A stretch of 64,000 nucleotides of DNA from Panopea generosa (taxonomy: Eukaryota; Mollusca; Bivalvia; Adapedonta; Hiatellidae): assembly GCA_029582155.1 (NCBI GenBank), contig CM055902.1:19829748-19893747 (forward strand), given 5' to 3'. Positions 10,445 to 23,018 of this stretch are shown here, piece by piece; within the stretch, counting starts at the first letter, position 1, and the number at the start of each line of letters is the position of its first letter. The translations under genes and the position numbers were made by a program. The notes beneath the pieces were generated by a model, which did no database searches, was not told the origin of the DNA, and saw only the letters and a list, made by a program, of their open reading frames with translations.

Positions 10445-13400
10445 AGGCAGTCATGAACCCTGGATCACACTTCGTATGCTGTTTGTGTGTATTGTATTGT
10501 TATAGTGGCGGTCGTGTATGCTGGATCAACCCCTCGTATATCTCTTGTGTGTATTGTTTTAGTGGCAATCGTGAATGCTGGATCACTTCTTGTCAAATGT
10601 GTGTGTTGCTTTTAAATAGTGATGATCGTGAATGCCGGATAATTGGTCATATAGTTTTGTGTGTACTACTTTTCTGGTGATCGTGAATGCTGTATCACCC
10701 CTCGTATAGAATTTGTATGTATTGTTTTCGTGGGGGTAGTTGATGGTGGATTACCCCTCGTATAGATTGTGTGTGTATCGTTTTAGTGATGGTCATGAAT
10801 GCTGGATCACACATCGTATAGTTTTTGTATGAATTGTTTTAGTGGTAATCGTTAATGTTGGATTACCTTTCGTATAGTTTTTGTATGTATTGTTTCAGTG
10901 GTGGTTGTGAATGCTGGAATAAACCCCTCGTGTAGTTTTTGTATGTATTGTTTTAGTGGTGGTCGTGAATGCTGGATCACCCCTCGAATAGTTTTGTATG
11001 TATTGTTTTAGTGGTGGTTGTGAATGCTGGATAAACCCCTCGTGTAGTTTTTGTATGTATTGTTTTAGTGGTGGTCGTGAATGGTGGATCACCCCTCGTA
11101 TAGTTTTGTATGTATTGTTTTAGTGGTGGTCGTGAATGCTGGATTACCTCTCGTATAGTTTTGTATGTATTGTTTTAGTGGTGGTCGTGACTGCTGGATC
11201 ACCTCTCGTATAGTATTTGTATGTATTTTTTAGCGGTGGTAGTGAATGCTGGATTACCCCTCGTATAGATTGTGTGTGTATCGTTTTAGTGGTGGTCATG
11301 AATGCTGGATCACACCTCGAATAGTTTTGTATATATTGTTTTAGTGGTGGTCGTGAATGCTGGATCACCCCTCGTATAGTTTTTTTATGTATTGTTTTAG
11401 TGGTGGTTGTGAATGTTAGCTAAACCCTCGTGTAGTTTTTGTATGTATTGATTTAGTGGTTGTGAATGCTGGATCATCCCTCGTGTAGTTTTTGTATGTA
11501 TTGTTTTAGTGGTGGTCGTGAATGGTGGATCAACCCTCGTATAGTTTTGTATGTATTGTTTTAGTGGTGGTCGTGAATGGTGGATCACCCCTCGTATAGT
11601 TTTGTATGTATTGTTTTAGTGGTGGTCGTGAATGCTGGATTACCCCTCGTATAGTTTTGTATGTATTGTTTTAGTGGTGGTCGTGACTGCTGGATCACCT
11701 CTCGTGTAGTTTTTGTATGTATTGTTTTAGTGGTGGTCGTGACTGCTGGATCACCTCTCGTATAGTATTTGTATGTATTTTTAGTGGTGGTCATGAATGC
11801 TGGATTACACCTCGTATAGATTGTGTATGTATCGTTTTAGTGGTGGTCATGAATGCTGGATTACACCTCGTATAGATTGTGTATGTATTGTTTTAGTGGT
11901 GGTCGTTAATGCTGAATTACCTTTCGTATAATGTTTGTATGTATTGTTTTAATGGTAGTTGTGAATGCTGGATAAACCCCTCGTGTAGTTTTTGTATGTA
12001 TTGTTTTAGGGGTGGTCGTGGATGCTGGGTCACACCTCGAATAGTTTTGTATGTATTGTTTTAGTTGTGGTTGTGAATGCTGAATCACACATCGTATAGT
12101 TTTTTTATGTATTGTTTTAGTGGTGGTCGTGAATGCTGGATCACCCCTCGTAAAGTTTTGTGTGTATTGTTTTAGTGGTGGTCGTGAATGCTGGATCACC
12201 CCTCGTATAATTTTGGATGTATTGTTTTAGTGGTGGTTGTGAATGCTGGATAAACCCCTCGTGTAGTTTTTGTATGTATTGTGTTAGTTTAGGTCGTGAA
12301 TGCTGGATCACCCCTCGTATAATTTTGGATGTATTGTTTTAGTGGTGGTTGTGAATGCTGGATTACACCTCGTATAGATTGTGCATGTATCGTTTTAGTG
12401 GTCGTCGTGAAGGCTGGATCACCCTTGTGTAGTTTTTGTATATATTGTTTAAGTGGTGGTCGTGAATGGTGGATCAACCCTCGTATAGTTTTGTATGTAT
12501 TGTTTTAGTGGTGGTCGTGAATGCTGGATCACCCCTCGTATAGTTTGGTATGTATTGTTTTAGTGGTGGTCGTGAATGCTGGATCACCTCTCGTATAGTT
12601 TTGTATGTATTGTTTTAGCGATGGTAGTGAATGCTGGATCACCCCTCGTATAGTTTGGTATGTATTGTTTTAGTGGTGGTCGTGAATGCTGGATCACCTC
12701 TCGTATAGTTTTGTATGTATTGTTTTAGCGATGGTAGTGAATGCTGGATCACCCCTCGTATAGTTTTGTATGTATTGTTTTAGCGATGGTAGTGAATGCT
12801 GGATCACCCCTCGTATAGTTTTGTATGTATTGTTTTAGTGGTGGTCGTGAATGCTGGATCACCCCTCGTGTAGTTTTTGTATGTATTGTTTTAGCGATGG
12901 TAGTGAATGCTGGATCACCCCTCGTATAGTTTCGTATGTATTGTTTTAGTGGTGGTCGTGAATGCTGGATCACCCCTCGTATAGTTCTGTATGTATTGTT
13001 TTAGTGGTGGTTGTGAATGCTGGATCACCTCTCGTATAGTTTTGTATGTATTGTTTTAGCGATGGTAGTGAATGCTGGATCACCCCTCGTATAGTTTTGT
13101 ATGTATTGTTTTAGTGGTGGTCGTGAATGGTGGATCACCCCTCGTATAGTTTTGTATGTATTGTTTTAGTGGTAATCGTGAATGCTGGATCACCCCTCGT
13201 ATAGTTTTGTATGTATTGTTTTAGTGGTGGTCGTGAATGCTGGATCACCTCTCGTATAGTTTTGTATGTATTGTTTTAGCGATGGTAGTGAATGCTGGAT
13301 CACCCCTCGTATAGTTTGGTACGTATTGTTTTAGTGGTGGTCGTGAATGCTGGATCACCCCTCGTATAGTTTTGTATGTATTGTTTTAGTGGTGGTCGTG

Positions 13401-14045
13401 AATGCTGGATTACCCCTCGTATAGTTTTGTATGTATTGTTTTAGTGGTGGTTGTGAATGCTGAATCACCCCTCGTATAGTTTTGTATGTATTGTTTTAGC
13501 GATGGTAGTGAATGCTGGATCACCCCTCGTATAGTTTTTGTATGTATTGATTTAGTGGTGTTAGTGAATGCTGGATCACCCCTCGTATAGTTTTTGTATG
13601 TATTGTTTTAGTGGTGGTCGTGAATGCTGGATCACCCCTCGTATAGTTGTGTATGTATTGTTTTAGTGGTGGTCGTGAATGCTGGATCACCCCTCGTATA
13701 GTTTTGTATGTATTGTTTTAGTGGTGGTCGTGAATGCTGGATCACCCCTCGAATAGTTTTGTATGTATTGTTTTAGTGGTGGTTGTGAATGCTGAATCAC
13801 ACCTCGTATTGTTTTTGTATGTATTGTTTTAGTGGTGGTTGTGAATGTTAGCTAAACCCTCGTGTAGTTTTTGTATGTATTGTTTTAGTGGTGGTCGTGA
13901 ATGCTGGATCACCCCTCGTATAATTTTGCGTGTATTGTTTTAGTGGTGGTCGTGATTGCTAGATCACCCCTCGTATAATTGTTGTTGTGTTCGTGAGTGC
14001 TTGATCACCCCTCATATAGTTTTTGTATGTATTGTTTTCGTGAAT
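10445..14045. repeat. 55-bp minisatellite, 3.6 kb
   Basis: Roughly 65 head-to-tail copies of a unit of 55-56 bp containing GTATGTATTGTTTTAGTGGT and GTGAATGCTGGATCACCCCT. Both edges are degenerate and the centre (about 12500-13700) is the most uniform. Two unit subtypes alternate in patches: GTGGTGGTCGTGAATG and GCGATGGTAGTGAATG. Short ORFs on the minus strand inside it are by-products. There is no sign of coding or of unique spacers, so it is not a CRISPR array. Confidence 0.95.
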
Positions 14046-14582
14046 GATACTGCTCCAACTGCGGTAGATGCAGCATTCAAATTACAAACCACACCATGCT
14101 ACAGTGCAACAACAGGGCAATTAATAAATACAAATTGAAATCGATTCGATACATTTTGATATCAGTTTCATAACAATTTATTAGACTAGACAAAGCAACA
14201 CCTGGCGGGAATCATGGTAACATCAGATCTTTATCTTCATTACAGTGGCATCTATGCATAAACGAACATTAATCAAACTACATATACAATATTGATTGGG
14301 ATGTATATTTCTGCAGACGTTTGTTAGTGTCTTTTATAATACAATTTAATGACATTGATATGGAGATAATTATTTGTGAATAACCAGACATAAATGTACA
14401 GACCAGACTACGGCGATCGCGCCGAGCTACAATGCAAACCACAGACACAAGATCAAGGCATCTAACAATGGAACATATTTGATTATATACTATGGTTTAA
14501 CACGCTACACATTTGGACAGGACGGACAATTTACATACATTAACTGATAGCTTTTGATCAGTAGGATTAATATATATATAAA
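14046..14582. other. spacer, no gene seen
   Basis: AT-rich unique sequence with nothing I can name. Confidence 0.4.
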
Positions 14583-14650
14583 CAGTATAACTTCCATATA
14601 TCGAAGTTCAGGGGACCGTCATGAAAAGTTCGATATACCGGGACTTTTTT
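14583..14650 (+). mobile_element. pogo/Tigger-type terminal inverted repeat, isolated
   Basis: CAGTATAACTTCCATATATC is followed by the GGGGACCGT core and by TTCGATATACCGGGA. This has the layout of pogo/Tigger ends (CAGT..., TCGAA..., GGACCG..., TTCGA). No transposase ORF follows, and the partner end was not identified. It is probably a solo end or a heavily decayed MITE. Confidence 0.5.
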
Positions 14651-14939
14651 AAAAAAAACAAAACACAGTGAATGGATGGCTCGTATTGCCTTAATATTAC
14701 TTAATTCAGTATGAAATATCTAGGCAATATGCACTAATTTCACTTCAGAGGGCAATATATCGATACCAGTTCATGAAAATTGATCTATAGTTGAAATAAT
14801 CTTGTACCACAGCAGGATACCCTGTAATGAAAATGAAGAAAATAAATCTAAAAAAGAAAAAGAAAAAGGATTAAACTTTACAAAAAAAGAAAAAAAAGAT
14901 TTAAGTTAAAAGAGAATTTTTTTTTACCCCTTATTGCCT

Positions 14940-15360
14940 GCCAATTTTGCCCCCAGGGTCATGTATTTGAACAAATTTGAGAGAGAACCACAAACTGACC
15001 CTATTTGTTAAACATCTAAGATCAAGGCCTTGTACTGCAAACTTTAACCTGCTAGAATCAAAATTTCTAAGTCTAAAAGAGAAATAATTCTGCCAAAATG
15101 CAATCAAGATTTATGATTCTTGTCTCTATGCGTTTCCTAGAGGATGTTGAACACACATGTGAAGTTTCATTCATGCCCAATTATAGGATAATGAAATTCC
15201 AAAAGGGCCATAACTCTGCGAAAATGCAACTCAGAGTTATGGTGCTTGTGTTTGTGTGTTAGATTGATGATGCTGAAAACACATGTAAAGTTTCATTCAA
15301 ACTGAATGAGTAGTTACATAGATATATTTACTGATAAAAAACTTTAACCTGAAAAATTAT
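14940..15360 (+). repeat. mollusc-type interspersed repeat fragment
   Basis: Contains the recurrent phrases AAAGGGCCATAACTCTGCGA, CACATGTGAAGTTTCATTCA and GAGTTATGGTGCTTGT. The phrase 'GTGAAGTTTCAGTTTAATTG' occurs in the element at 36765-38056, and similar 'GGGCCACAACTC' blocks occur at 45085-45260. It has no coding capacity, and its class is not determined. Confidence 0.5.
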
Positions 15361-15828
15361 ACATGTATGTCATTCAAAAGATTGTTTTACCCACAAAATC
15401 ATTTCTTGTTTCAAATGGTGGTATTATGCTTTAAAGGAAACCTTAAATTGTTTACATATATAAATAACGTCCTCTTGTTGCACGCATTAAATGCTTAAAC
15501 TTTGTCAGAATACCATTTTTGCATGGTCATATACAGGCGCGAGATGTCAGCCGATATGAAATGCATATCAAGGCATGTTGTAGAACTAATTTTTTTATTT
15601 TTTAGTTGATCATCTGCTACAATGTAAAGGGGCTAGTGTCTCCCTATAACGGCGGTTAAATGAGACTAGGCTGACATGCAATTTTATGCCGTTCACTTTT
15701 TTAAGCAAAAAAAGTTTTAAACCTAAATTCAACTAAAATATTATTTAGTAGCTACTTACCCACCCACATGCGATAAATGGTCAGTCGGGCTAGCATAATT
15801 AAGTACACTTACTGTATTTGACGTAATA

Positions 15829-15853
15829 CGGGTTAGTACTTGGATGGGTGACC
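15829..15853 (+). repeat. 5S rRNA box-C-like fragment
   Basis: GGTTAGTACTTGGATGGGTG plus ACC matches the 3' internal promoter (box C) part of animal 5S rRNA. The rest of a 5S gene is not recognisable around it, and no A box or terminal stem pairs. It is best read as a fragment of a 5S-derived SINE or a dead 5S copy, not a functional gene. Confidence 0.6.
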
Positions 15854-15899
15854 ACTGTCACTTTAACAGCCTGCTGTGTACTGACATTGTAAATATATA

Positions 15900-18040
15900 A
15901 ATATACAATGTCGATTAATGAGAGAATCTCAACTATTAACGTGTTACTGTCGTCACTAAATTGAGACAGTTTTCATTAAAAACTATAATGTTTATGATAT
16001 GACATTGGAAGTAGAGTTAACTTACGAGTTCAAAGAAACGGCGATTTCCTGCCAACATGTCTCCTTCTCTTTTGCCCCCGATGACGCACCTCGGAACTTT
16101 CCAAACAGGGTGTCGCTATACTGCAAAAATAATTTTACAGCCGACACCCTTTCCGACTCTGTCCAGTTGCATGAACGTTTCTTTTGAATGTCTTGATCCA
16201 TTGTCAGATTATCCGACCAAACGATTACAAAAAGGTGACAGTTTTTCCCGTACTTTCTGCTTTAATTAAACTCCGTTAAGGAGAGTCACCGGAAATAGAG
16301 TCCTTTGCGTCGTTAAAAGAATAATATAGTTGAGTTCGTTTTCTTACTTAACAAAGTGATTACTTAAGTCACTTCGTGAAACGGTCTTAAGTTGCTTACT
16401 CAGCTGAGTCATTTAGTGGACTTAAGTCAGTTAATAAGTTTTTAAATGAGTAATAAGTTTTTTTTCGTAAAACCGGGGCCAGGAAAGCTTACGTGAGGCA
16501 GTTGCATAAAGGCGATTATAAGTAATCATTGTTATTTTAATGCTTTTTTTATTTGAATGGCATCATTGACATATTTTGAACATTTTGAAAGCATGATCAT
16601 TATTTGAATTGTCATTTTACCGAACAAATTGATGCTTGGAAATTGTGATATGAAATTATACATGATTTCGGAAGTCTATTTCCATTTTGTCAACAGTGTA
16701 CACTCAACAGAAACACAAACTCTCTTGGATGACATATGATCCATATTTTTCTCATCGTATCTGGGTTGTGCAAAGGTTGACAAACAGTAAAATGTAAGTT
16801 TCACTCTTTGCATTTGGGTATCTCAATGAATGAAAAGTCGGCAAATTGTTTTTATTTACTATGTTATAAAGAACAAAAATCGATGGCGTGTTAACATTTA
16901 TAAGAGATGTTCATATATTTTACCTCTGACATTTTTAGCTATAGCCCTGGGTTATGTTGATCATTACTCTCATTTGGGCAAAATTATTTTAAGATCTATC
17001 TATATATAACAAAGTGAGAGATCAGACACAGAATCTGGGATGGATTAACATCCCAACCTTTCAAAACATTAAACTATCAACAAGGAATGTCACTGTAAGA
17101 TTATCTATGTGACCTGACCTTGTAGGTAAGGGCCTTGGTTTTTCTCGCCACAAATCTGTTTGTTATTGTGAACATTTTAATTCAATTTATTTTGAAACGC
17201 TTGATAAAAGCCACAGTAATAGGTTGGTCACGAAACAGGAAATATAAGTTTATGACCTCTGTGACCTTGGAGCTACGGACGTGGGTCTTGCGCAATACAA
17301 GGTCACGTTAAAAACAGAAAATATATTTGTAGATTTATGTAACTCTTGAATTGCTGAAACTAGCTTTAAATGCACAGAAAAATTTAATAAAACATGCTTC
17401 ATAGACACAAACTACGTTTGGCAGAATAATCTTCAAATGTAGCCAAGATATAGTCAAATTGATTGACATACAAACATTGGTAATGAAATAATAAGATCAG
17501 GGACATATCTGACAGAAATTAAAATATTCCAGGACTGAAACTGTGATGTCAAGAAGATCATCATAATTGTCGTCATCAGTATCAACTACATCATAACTTG
17601 TGGTTTGGTCTCCCATCAAGAAATATATGTGTATGCTTTATTATTTTCCAAGCTCCATCACAAAAATAAAAGGATAATGTTATTTTGTAATATTGAAATA
17701 CATAAACTAAAGAAAAATATATTTATATATTTTAACTGCTACTTCAAGTTGTCAAGGTTAGATAAAATTACCAAACATTAAGTTGAACTGAGTAGAAACA
17801 ATAATGACTTTATCAAATATTAAGTCAAAAAGGGGTAATAACTCCTGTAAAATGAGACCAATGTTATTCCTTATTGAAAATGGCCGGTACTTCTTAAATC
17901 AAACATATATCTACAAACCAAATATAAATTAAATATAAATGAACATACTATGCAGAAATGTTCTAAGCTAATATATAATTTAAAAACTTCATTCAGAGTA
18001 TTTTACGGTAAATTAATATTACAAGAGCTTCTTGTTCTAG
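15900..18040. other. AT-rich spacer with repeat traces, no gene seen
   Basis: Around 16330-16460 are imperfect inverted repeats built on ACTTAAGTCACTT/AAGTCAGTTAA. Around 17110-17330 is a repeat fragment ('GTGACCTTGGAGCTACGGAC', 'CTTGCGCAATACAAGGTCAC') of a type common in mollusc DNA. Short ORFs at 15999-16269 show no domain. Confidence 0.4.
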
Positions 18041-18044
18041 TTTA

Positions 18045-18260
18045 TGTTTTACAGTGGTGTTCTATTTCTATACAGTAATTAAGCTTTCTATTTACATACA
18101 CTAATAAGCTTTCGTATTCGATACACTATTAAGCCTTTCTATTTACATGCATTACTTAGCTTTCTATTCCTATACAATCCTAAGCTTTTTATTTTTATAT
18201 ATTTACTTAGCTTTATTTTTGGTACAATACTAAGCTTTCTATTTCGATACAGTACTGTTC
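18045..18260. repeat. degenerate ~31-bp tandem repeat
   Basis: About seven diverged copies of a unit with TAAGCTTTCTATTTC and GATACAATAC. Copies differ by many substitutions, so the array is old. Confidence 0.7.
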
Positions 18261-18789
18261 AAGACCCTTACCGCCTCAATGTTTCTGCACGTGTTTACTG
18301 TTTAACTTAGAGTTGTGAGTTTTGGTGAAATGGTAAGCAGTTTAAGACGAATGATTATATATCTAAATAAAATGACTATAATATCAGTACGTTTAACAGA
18401 GCCGTAACTAGAACGTGCCCTGATGTTTATGAAGTTAAATACACTCACTCATGCAACATCTATTGCGGTTCAACCGTTTATGCATATCCACATGCTTATG
18501 ATTTATATGAGCTTGCGTATGTGTCATTCTTGAACCCTTCCAAGTTAAGAGATAACGAACAAGAAACAACATAAAGTAATTAGTTGATGTTTATTCAGTA
18601 TGTATTTATTTAATATTTGTAAAACATAATACATCATTTATCAATGTGCACAATCATTTTTATCGTTATGCACCATTAAAAATTAAATCTAGAATATAAA
18701 AAAACATATGGTAGTTTTAGTGAAGCAAAGAATAAGCTTAAGTTCAATCAATACGCTTATTTTGTCTTTTCACTTGAGCAAGTTTCAAA

Positions 18790-19520
18790 ACAAATCTCTC
18801 TCATCGACAATGACACGGTATGGTTTAGACTTATAAACAAGACTAGGAATGGCTTTTAGGCCAAATTCCTCATCGTCTGCTTTTCTAAGTGTGCACGTTT
18901 GTAACAGTGTTACAAAGAAAAAAAAGATTTCAATCTTCGCGAGGTGCTCTCCAACAAATCTGCAACGGCCAAGTCCAACCGGCAGAATATGGAAGCATGA
19001 CTCGTCAAAAACTTGTTTTCGTTATTTATCAGGCGTTCTGGTCGAACATTTTCAGGATCTTTCCAAAATCCCTTATCATGTGCGACAGAGTGAGAATTGA
19101 ACAATACTATGGTGATGTTATGTCGAACCCGTTTAAATTGGTGTCATTTGTCGCAAGGTGTGGAGCAATTAATGGCACGATGGATGTTAGTATCATTATT
19201 TAGTGTATTGTAGCATCAACAAAAGGAAGATTTGTTATATCGTCTATTCCACATTTCGTCTATTTCCAATTACATTATCGATTTCTCTCTGCACACATTT
19301 TAAAAATGTTTCAGTTGGATTTTCAGTCTTCGAAATGTTTTAGGTGGATTATCGCCAAAAAATGACAAATGCCAAAAACTGGCAGGCCCTTAGGAATTCG
19401 CTTATCACCAAATAGACGTAGCGACTTAGCAAAGCACAATCCAACGACAAACGTACATACTAATATTGTTGTGGACGACACGTCCATCGTTGCGTTGTTT
19501 ACAGTCAATATTGAAATGAC
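18790..19520 (-). pseudogene. cytochrome P450 pseudogene, tandem copy of the 23019 gene
   Basis: Aligns by eye with the intact P450 at 23019-24530 in the same orientation. The 3' part (about 18795-19310) matches the last ~175 codons and the 5' part (about 19330-19515) matches the first ~60. About 800 bp of the middle, including the I-helix, is missing. The junction lies near 19310-19330, around AAAATGTTT. SVAHDKGFWKDPENVRPERL survives, but in the heme loop the Cys codon TGT is TTT (GRCRFVGE instead of GRRRCVGE) and the following frame is shifted. It cannot make a working enzyme. Homology continues into the 5' flank (about 19560-19740 versus 24590-24730), so this arose by segmental tandem duplication, not by retroposition from the neighbour. 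Confidence 0.92.
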
Positions 19521-20110
19521 AAATGTACTATCTCGATATGAACACTACTATCATGAAACGTAAACATATCAGTTCAAATATACAATATACATTTGATGGT
19601 ACGATATAACTAGTCACGAATAAACTGAATGCACATTCTGATTACTGATTAATGCTGTCTGTAAGAGATAATATATGTGTTATTGTCAGTCTTTACCTTG
19701 AGGTTGATGATATGGTATAATATATGTGTATGCATTTATACCAGCTCCTGTTGTAGAACCAGTTGACTTTATAATTCAGTCAATCCAATTCAACTCTAGT
19801 TTAGTTTATACATATCATATACATGTAAATTATCCCGATTACGAACCGAGTTGAGAGCTTGTTTGAATTGTATTAATCCGCTTCATGGTTAAAACCTGCA
19901 ATAAGTGTTATATCGTGAGAGGCCATCATTTTTAGTTTTGAAACTACTTTTAAACATTTAAATGAATTTCGAATTTAAAATAAAGTTAGAAATGTATGTG
20001 ATATACCAGTTCATTTATAGTGTACTCGCTTTGCATTAGTGAAATACTTGTCTGGCGGCACGTCGAGAGGATTAATTAAGCTTCTTGCATTGTTTATACA
20101 CCATCACGGA

Positions 20111-20403
20111 CCAAGTTAGCTAAGGGGATAGCACGTCTGACTATCAATCTAGATGTCTTGAGTTTGATGCCCATTGTGAACACTGTCTCTTTTATGAATG
20201 ATATACGACGTTACATCTCATTGTCATTTGTCTCTCAACGCTGATTCAAGTAGTATAACTATCAGTTACATGATATTGGTGAACAGACCATATACGAATA
20301 CTGGATAACCTTATGTGATCCAAAGAAACAGTTGTTGGGTTAAATGGTCACATGTTAGCCTTCGATGGCATAACAAGACGCTGAATATTCAAACAAGCAA
20401 TCA
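20111..20403 (+). mobile_element. SINE family B, old copy
   Basis: tRNA-like head (GACCAAGTTAGCTAAGGGGA, then TGACTATCAATCTAGATG and a decayed B box), followed by the family body: GATATACGACGTTACATCTC, CTGATTCAAGTAG, TATCAGTTAC, and near the end ATGGCATAACAAGACGCTGA and ATATTCAA. It is diverged from the copies at 31487, 46684 and 63241. Confidence 0.75.
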
Positions 20404-20969
20404 AGTTGCCTTCAGTTCGACATTATCTATCATATATGTCAACATTATCAATTTAAGTCCCATATAAAGAATATATAAATATTCTTATTGTGGTTGTTAT
20501 TCATCACCTTGCCCATATCCCAATGACAACATAACCGCTTATGTAAAACAGCATAAGCAGTTTCTGAAGATATCTTTATAAAGACATAAACACCTTGTTG
20601 ATGTATGACATGTTCGTGAATTACCATGACCTGCAATGGATTATTAACAGCTGATACATATCTTGCACGTGAATAAATCGTGTTTCGAATTAATGTTTAC
20701 TGATCAGTTATTCTTATATGCAAATTAGTTGCTCCTCGGACAGAAATCATCGTAAAATTTCCGATGATATTTGCGCTTACCTTTCGTAAACGTACATATG
20801 CGTTAATAGCATAAATTATTTAAGCTAACAACGTATTGTTGCTAGATGTGTGAAAAGATGTCATTCTTTTGTTTTTATTCAAACATGCTCAATAGGACAA
20901 CGCGTGTCAATTAATCACATTAATATTGTTTGTAAGAAGTTCATTATATGCAGCCGGTCGCCTTGTGTA

Positions 20970-21380
20970 ATTTGCAGGGGCAGAAGCAAGTGATCATGAC
21001 ACTGGGGGCAAGTTCTCTTTATTGACGAGTCTAAATACAGCTCAGCCCAGACATGCTCAATAGAAACTTTGTCCGTAGAAAACGAGGGCCAATACATCAC
21101 AAAACTGGAACGGCGGGTTTGTGACGTGTGTCTCCGCAAAACAACGTCAGAGAACTACGCGACGTCCTCGTTCATGAACGGATCAGCAGTTAAGAAGATC
21201 GTTTAGCTACCGTAGTGTTATCTGTAAGGCGTAGAGGTCTAAGCGGTATTACGAGTGGGGGATCATGTACGTGGTATGAATTTGTGAATTTGACACGAAA
21301 CACCGATTGCATTCAGAACGTAATTTGCCCATTTATTGCGATATACCAATGAAATTATGCGTTTTATATTGTTTTTTTTT
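20970..21380 (+). pseudogene. Tc1-like transposase relic, copy 1
   Basis: The plus strand near 20998 reads HWGQVLFIDESKYSSAQ, matching the Tc1/mariner block around the first catalytic Asp (VLFTDESRF). After it the frame is broken; a GGS-like block and NTDCIQNVICPFI follow. On the opposite strand the shadow contains IEHVWAEL, which resembles a Tc1 motif by chance or from another fragment. No terminal repeats were found. It shares about 270 bp with copy 2 downstream. Confidence 0.55.
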
Positions 21381-21574
21381 TTTAATTCTGTACGACATTT
21401 GAATGAGTTTGAGTAGTGTTAACACTGTGAAAATCATCAGTGTATAACATTTGCGTTTATAAATCGACGAAGTCGTTTTTAGTCTGTAATGAATTGATTT
21501 ATCGTAACGGATGGATACATAACAACTCCCTGAAAACCATCAGTGTTTCATGTCAATAAAGCGTTTAAAATATT

Positions 21575-21875
21575 TGCATCGTCAAATACATCAACGCTGT
21601 CCTATACATCACATAGCTCGAACGGCGAGTTTGTACACGTGTGTATTCGCCAAAATATGTCAGAGAACCACACGTCCTCGTTCATGGGTAGAACAACATT
21701 CCAGAACATACGATAGTATTATCTGTAAGGCGTTCTGAAACGGTATTGGGGGGGGGGGGGGGGGGGGTCATGAATTTGTGAATTTGACATGAATCACCGA
21801 CGGTATTCAGAACGTTGTTATTTACCTAATTATTGCGATGTACCAATGAAATTTGCACAGATTATGCGTTGAACA
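21575..21875 (+). pseudogene. Tc1-like transposase relic, copy 2
   Basis: Diverged duplicate of 21080-21360. Shared blocks are CACGTCCTCGTTCATG, GTATTATCTGTAAGGCGT (with an indel) and GAATTTGTGAATTTGACA. A G20 run (21748-21767) replaces the region around GTGGGGGATC of copy 1. It is non-coding. Confidence 0.6.
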
Positions 21876-23018
21876 GATACCTAAATTTTACGGGACTATG
21901 TGTTCAAATAAGTATTATCCTGTACTCGTACAATTCTATGCATTTTTACATATTTTGCATAGATCAAGGTTGGGATTGATTTAAACCTACACACGTATCA
22001 CTCAGATAAATGCCCACGTAATGAGATAGTGATACCAAACACTTGCATTACTTGTTGTTTATTCAGCAGTTCCATATGCATTCGTAAAACAACAGATATC
22101 TCATATCAATAAATTTCTAAAATCGATTTCTATACTTATATCATTTCAGTATAACTAGCTGTCTGTATTCAAATTATATTTCTTATATTTCCGTTTTAAT
22201 CAAAATACACTAGAATAACATGTATAAAAATGCAATGATGAAAATAAAGAAATGCACGTTCAATAAACACCTCCTACTGGGTTGTTTACAATTACTGACA
22301 TTGTATTTAACCCATAATATTGATTGTTTGATACACTGGAGAAATTATTTAGTTCATTTAATTGTTCCATCTATACGTTCTTGTGTATGTTCCAAACAGT
22401 GTTTTTATATCGGTGAGTAATGTGCGCATGCAAACGTTTTCTTGGAATTATTTTACACATGTAAATACATTTACATTTCACAATGTAAATAAACTTGCAT
22501 TAGAGTATTTCTGTTTAATACACTATATACATATGCATCCAGCCATATTTGTAAGGATAAAGTAGGACACGGAGAAAATGTTATGTGCACAGTCTCATGT
22601 AATGCAGTTAGGATGAGGGAAGAGCAAGTTTTGGAGAACCCATAAAACAGCTCCTTAAATTGCTTCTGACTGTTCATATGAGGCAAGCCCTGTTGTCCAT
22701 ACATCTCTATTTGTGCTGTCCTTATAATGGTGGCTATGTTCTCTCAATGCTCCGTCGTTTTGTATGAATGCAGACAGTTTTAAAATGCGTTAAAATAATT
22801 GCATTGTTTAACTGCATTTTTTAAAACAATCATCTACTTTGTACTTAAATATGCCCTTTGTAATAATTTAAACAAAAATCAAATATGGCCGTCGAAATTA
22901 TAGTTATGCAGCAATACTGACTATTAAAGCTTATCTGTATAACAGTTATTGTGAAGAAAAAAAGTAAATTATTTATATTACATCAATTATGATATCCATC
23001 CTGGTAGTGGAGCTTGCT
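21876..23018. other. 3' flank of the P450 gene, no gene seen
   Basis: AT-rich. Small ORFs (22220-22704) lack any recognisable feature. Confidence 0.4.

Noticed and set aside
10445..14045. Possible CRISPR array
   Set aside because: Units are contiguous with no unique spacers, and the genome is eukaryotic. It is a minisatellite.
15780..15900. 5S rRNA gene
   Set aside because: Only the box C part matches. The remainder of the 5S sequence and its terminal stem are absent.
20915..21139. Minus ORF with IEHVWAEL, resembling a Tc1 C-terminal motif
   Set aside because: The plus strand of the same bases carries the stronger and longer VLFIDESKY match. The minus match is short and lacks the expected neighbours, so I could not support a second transposase here.
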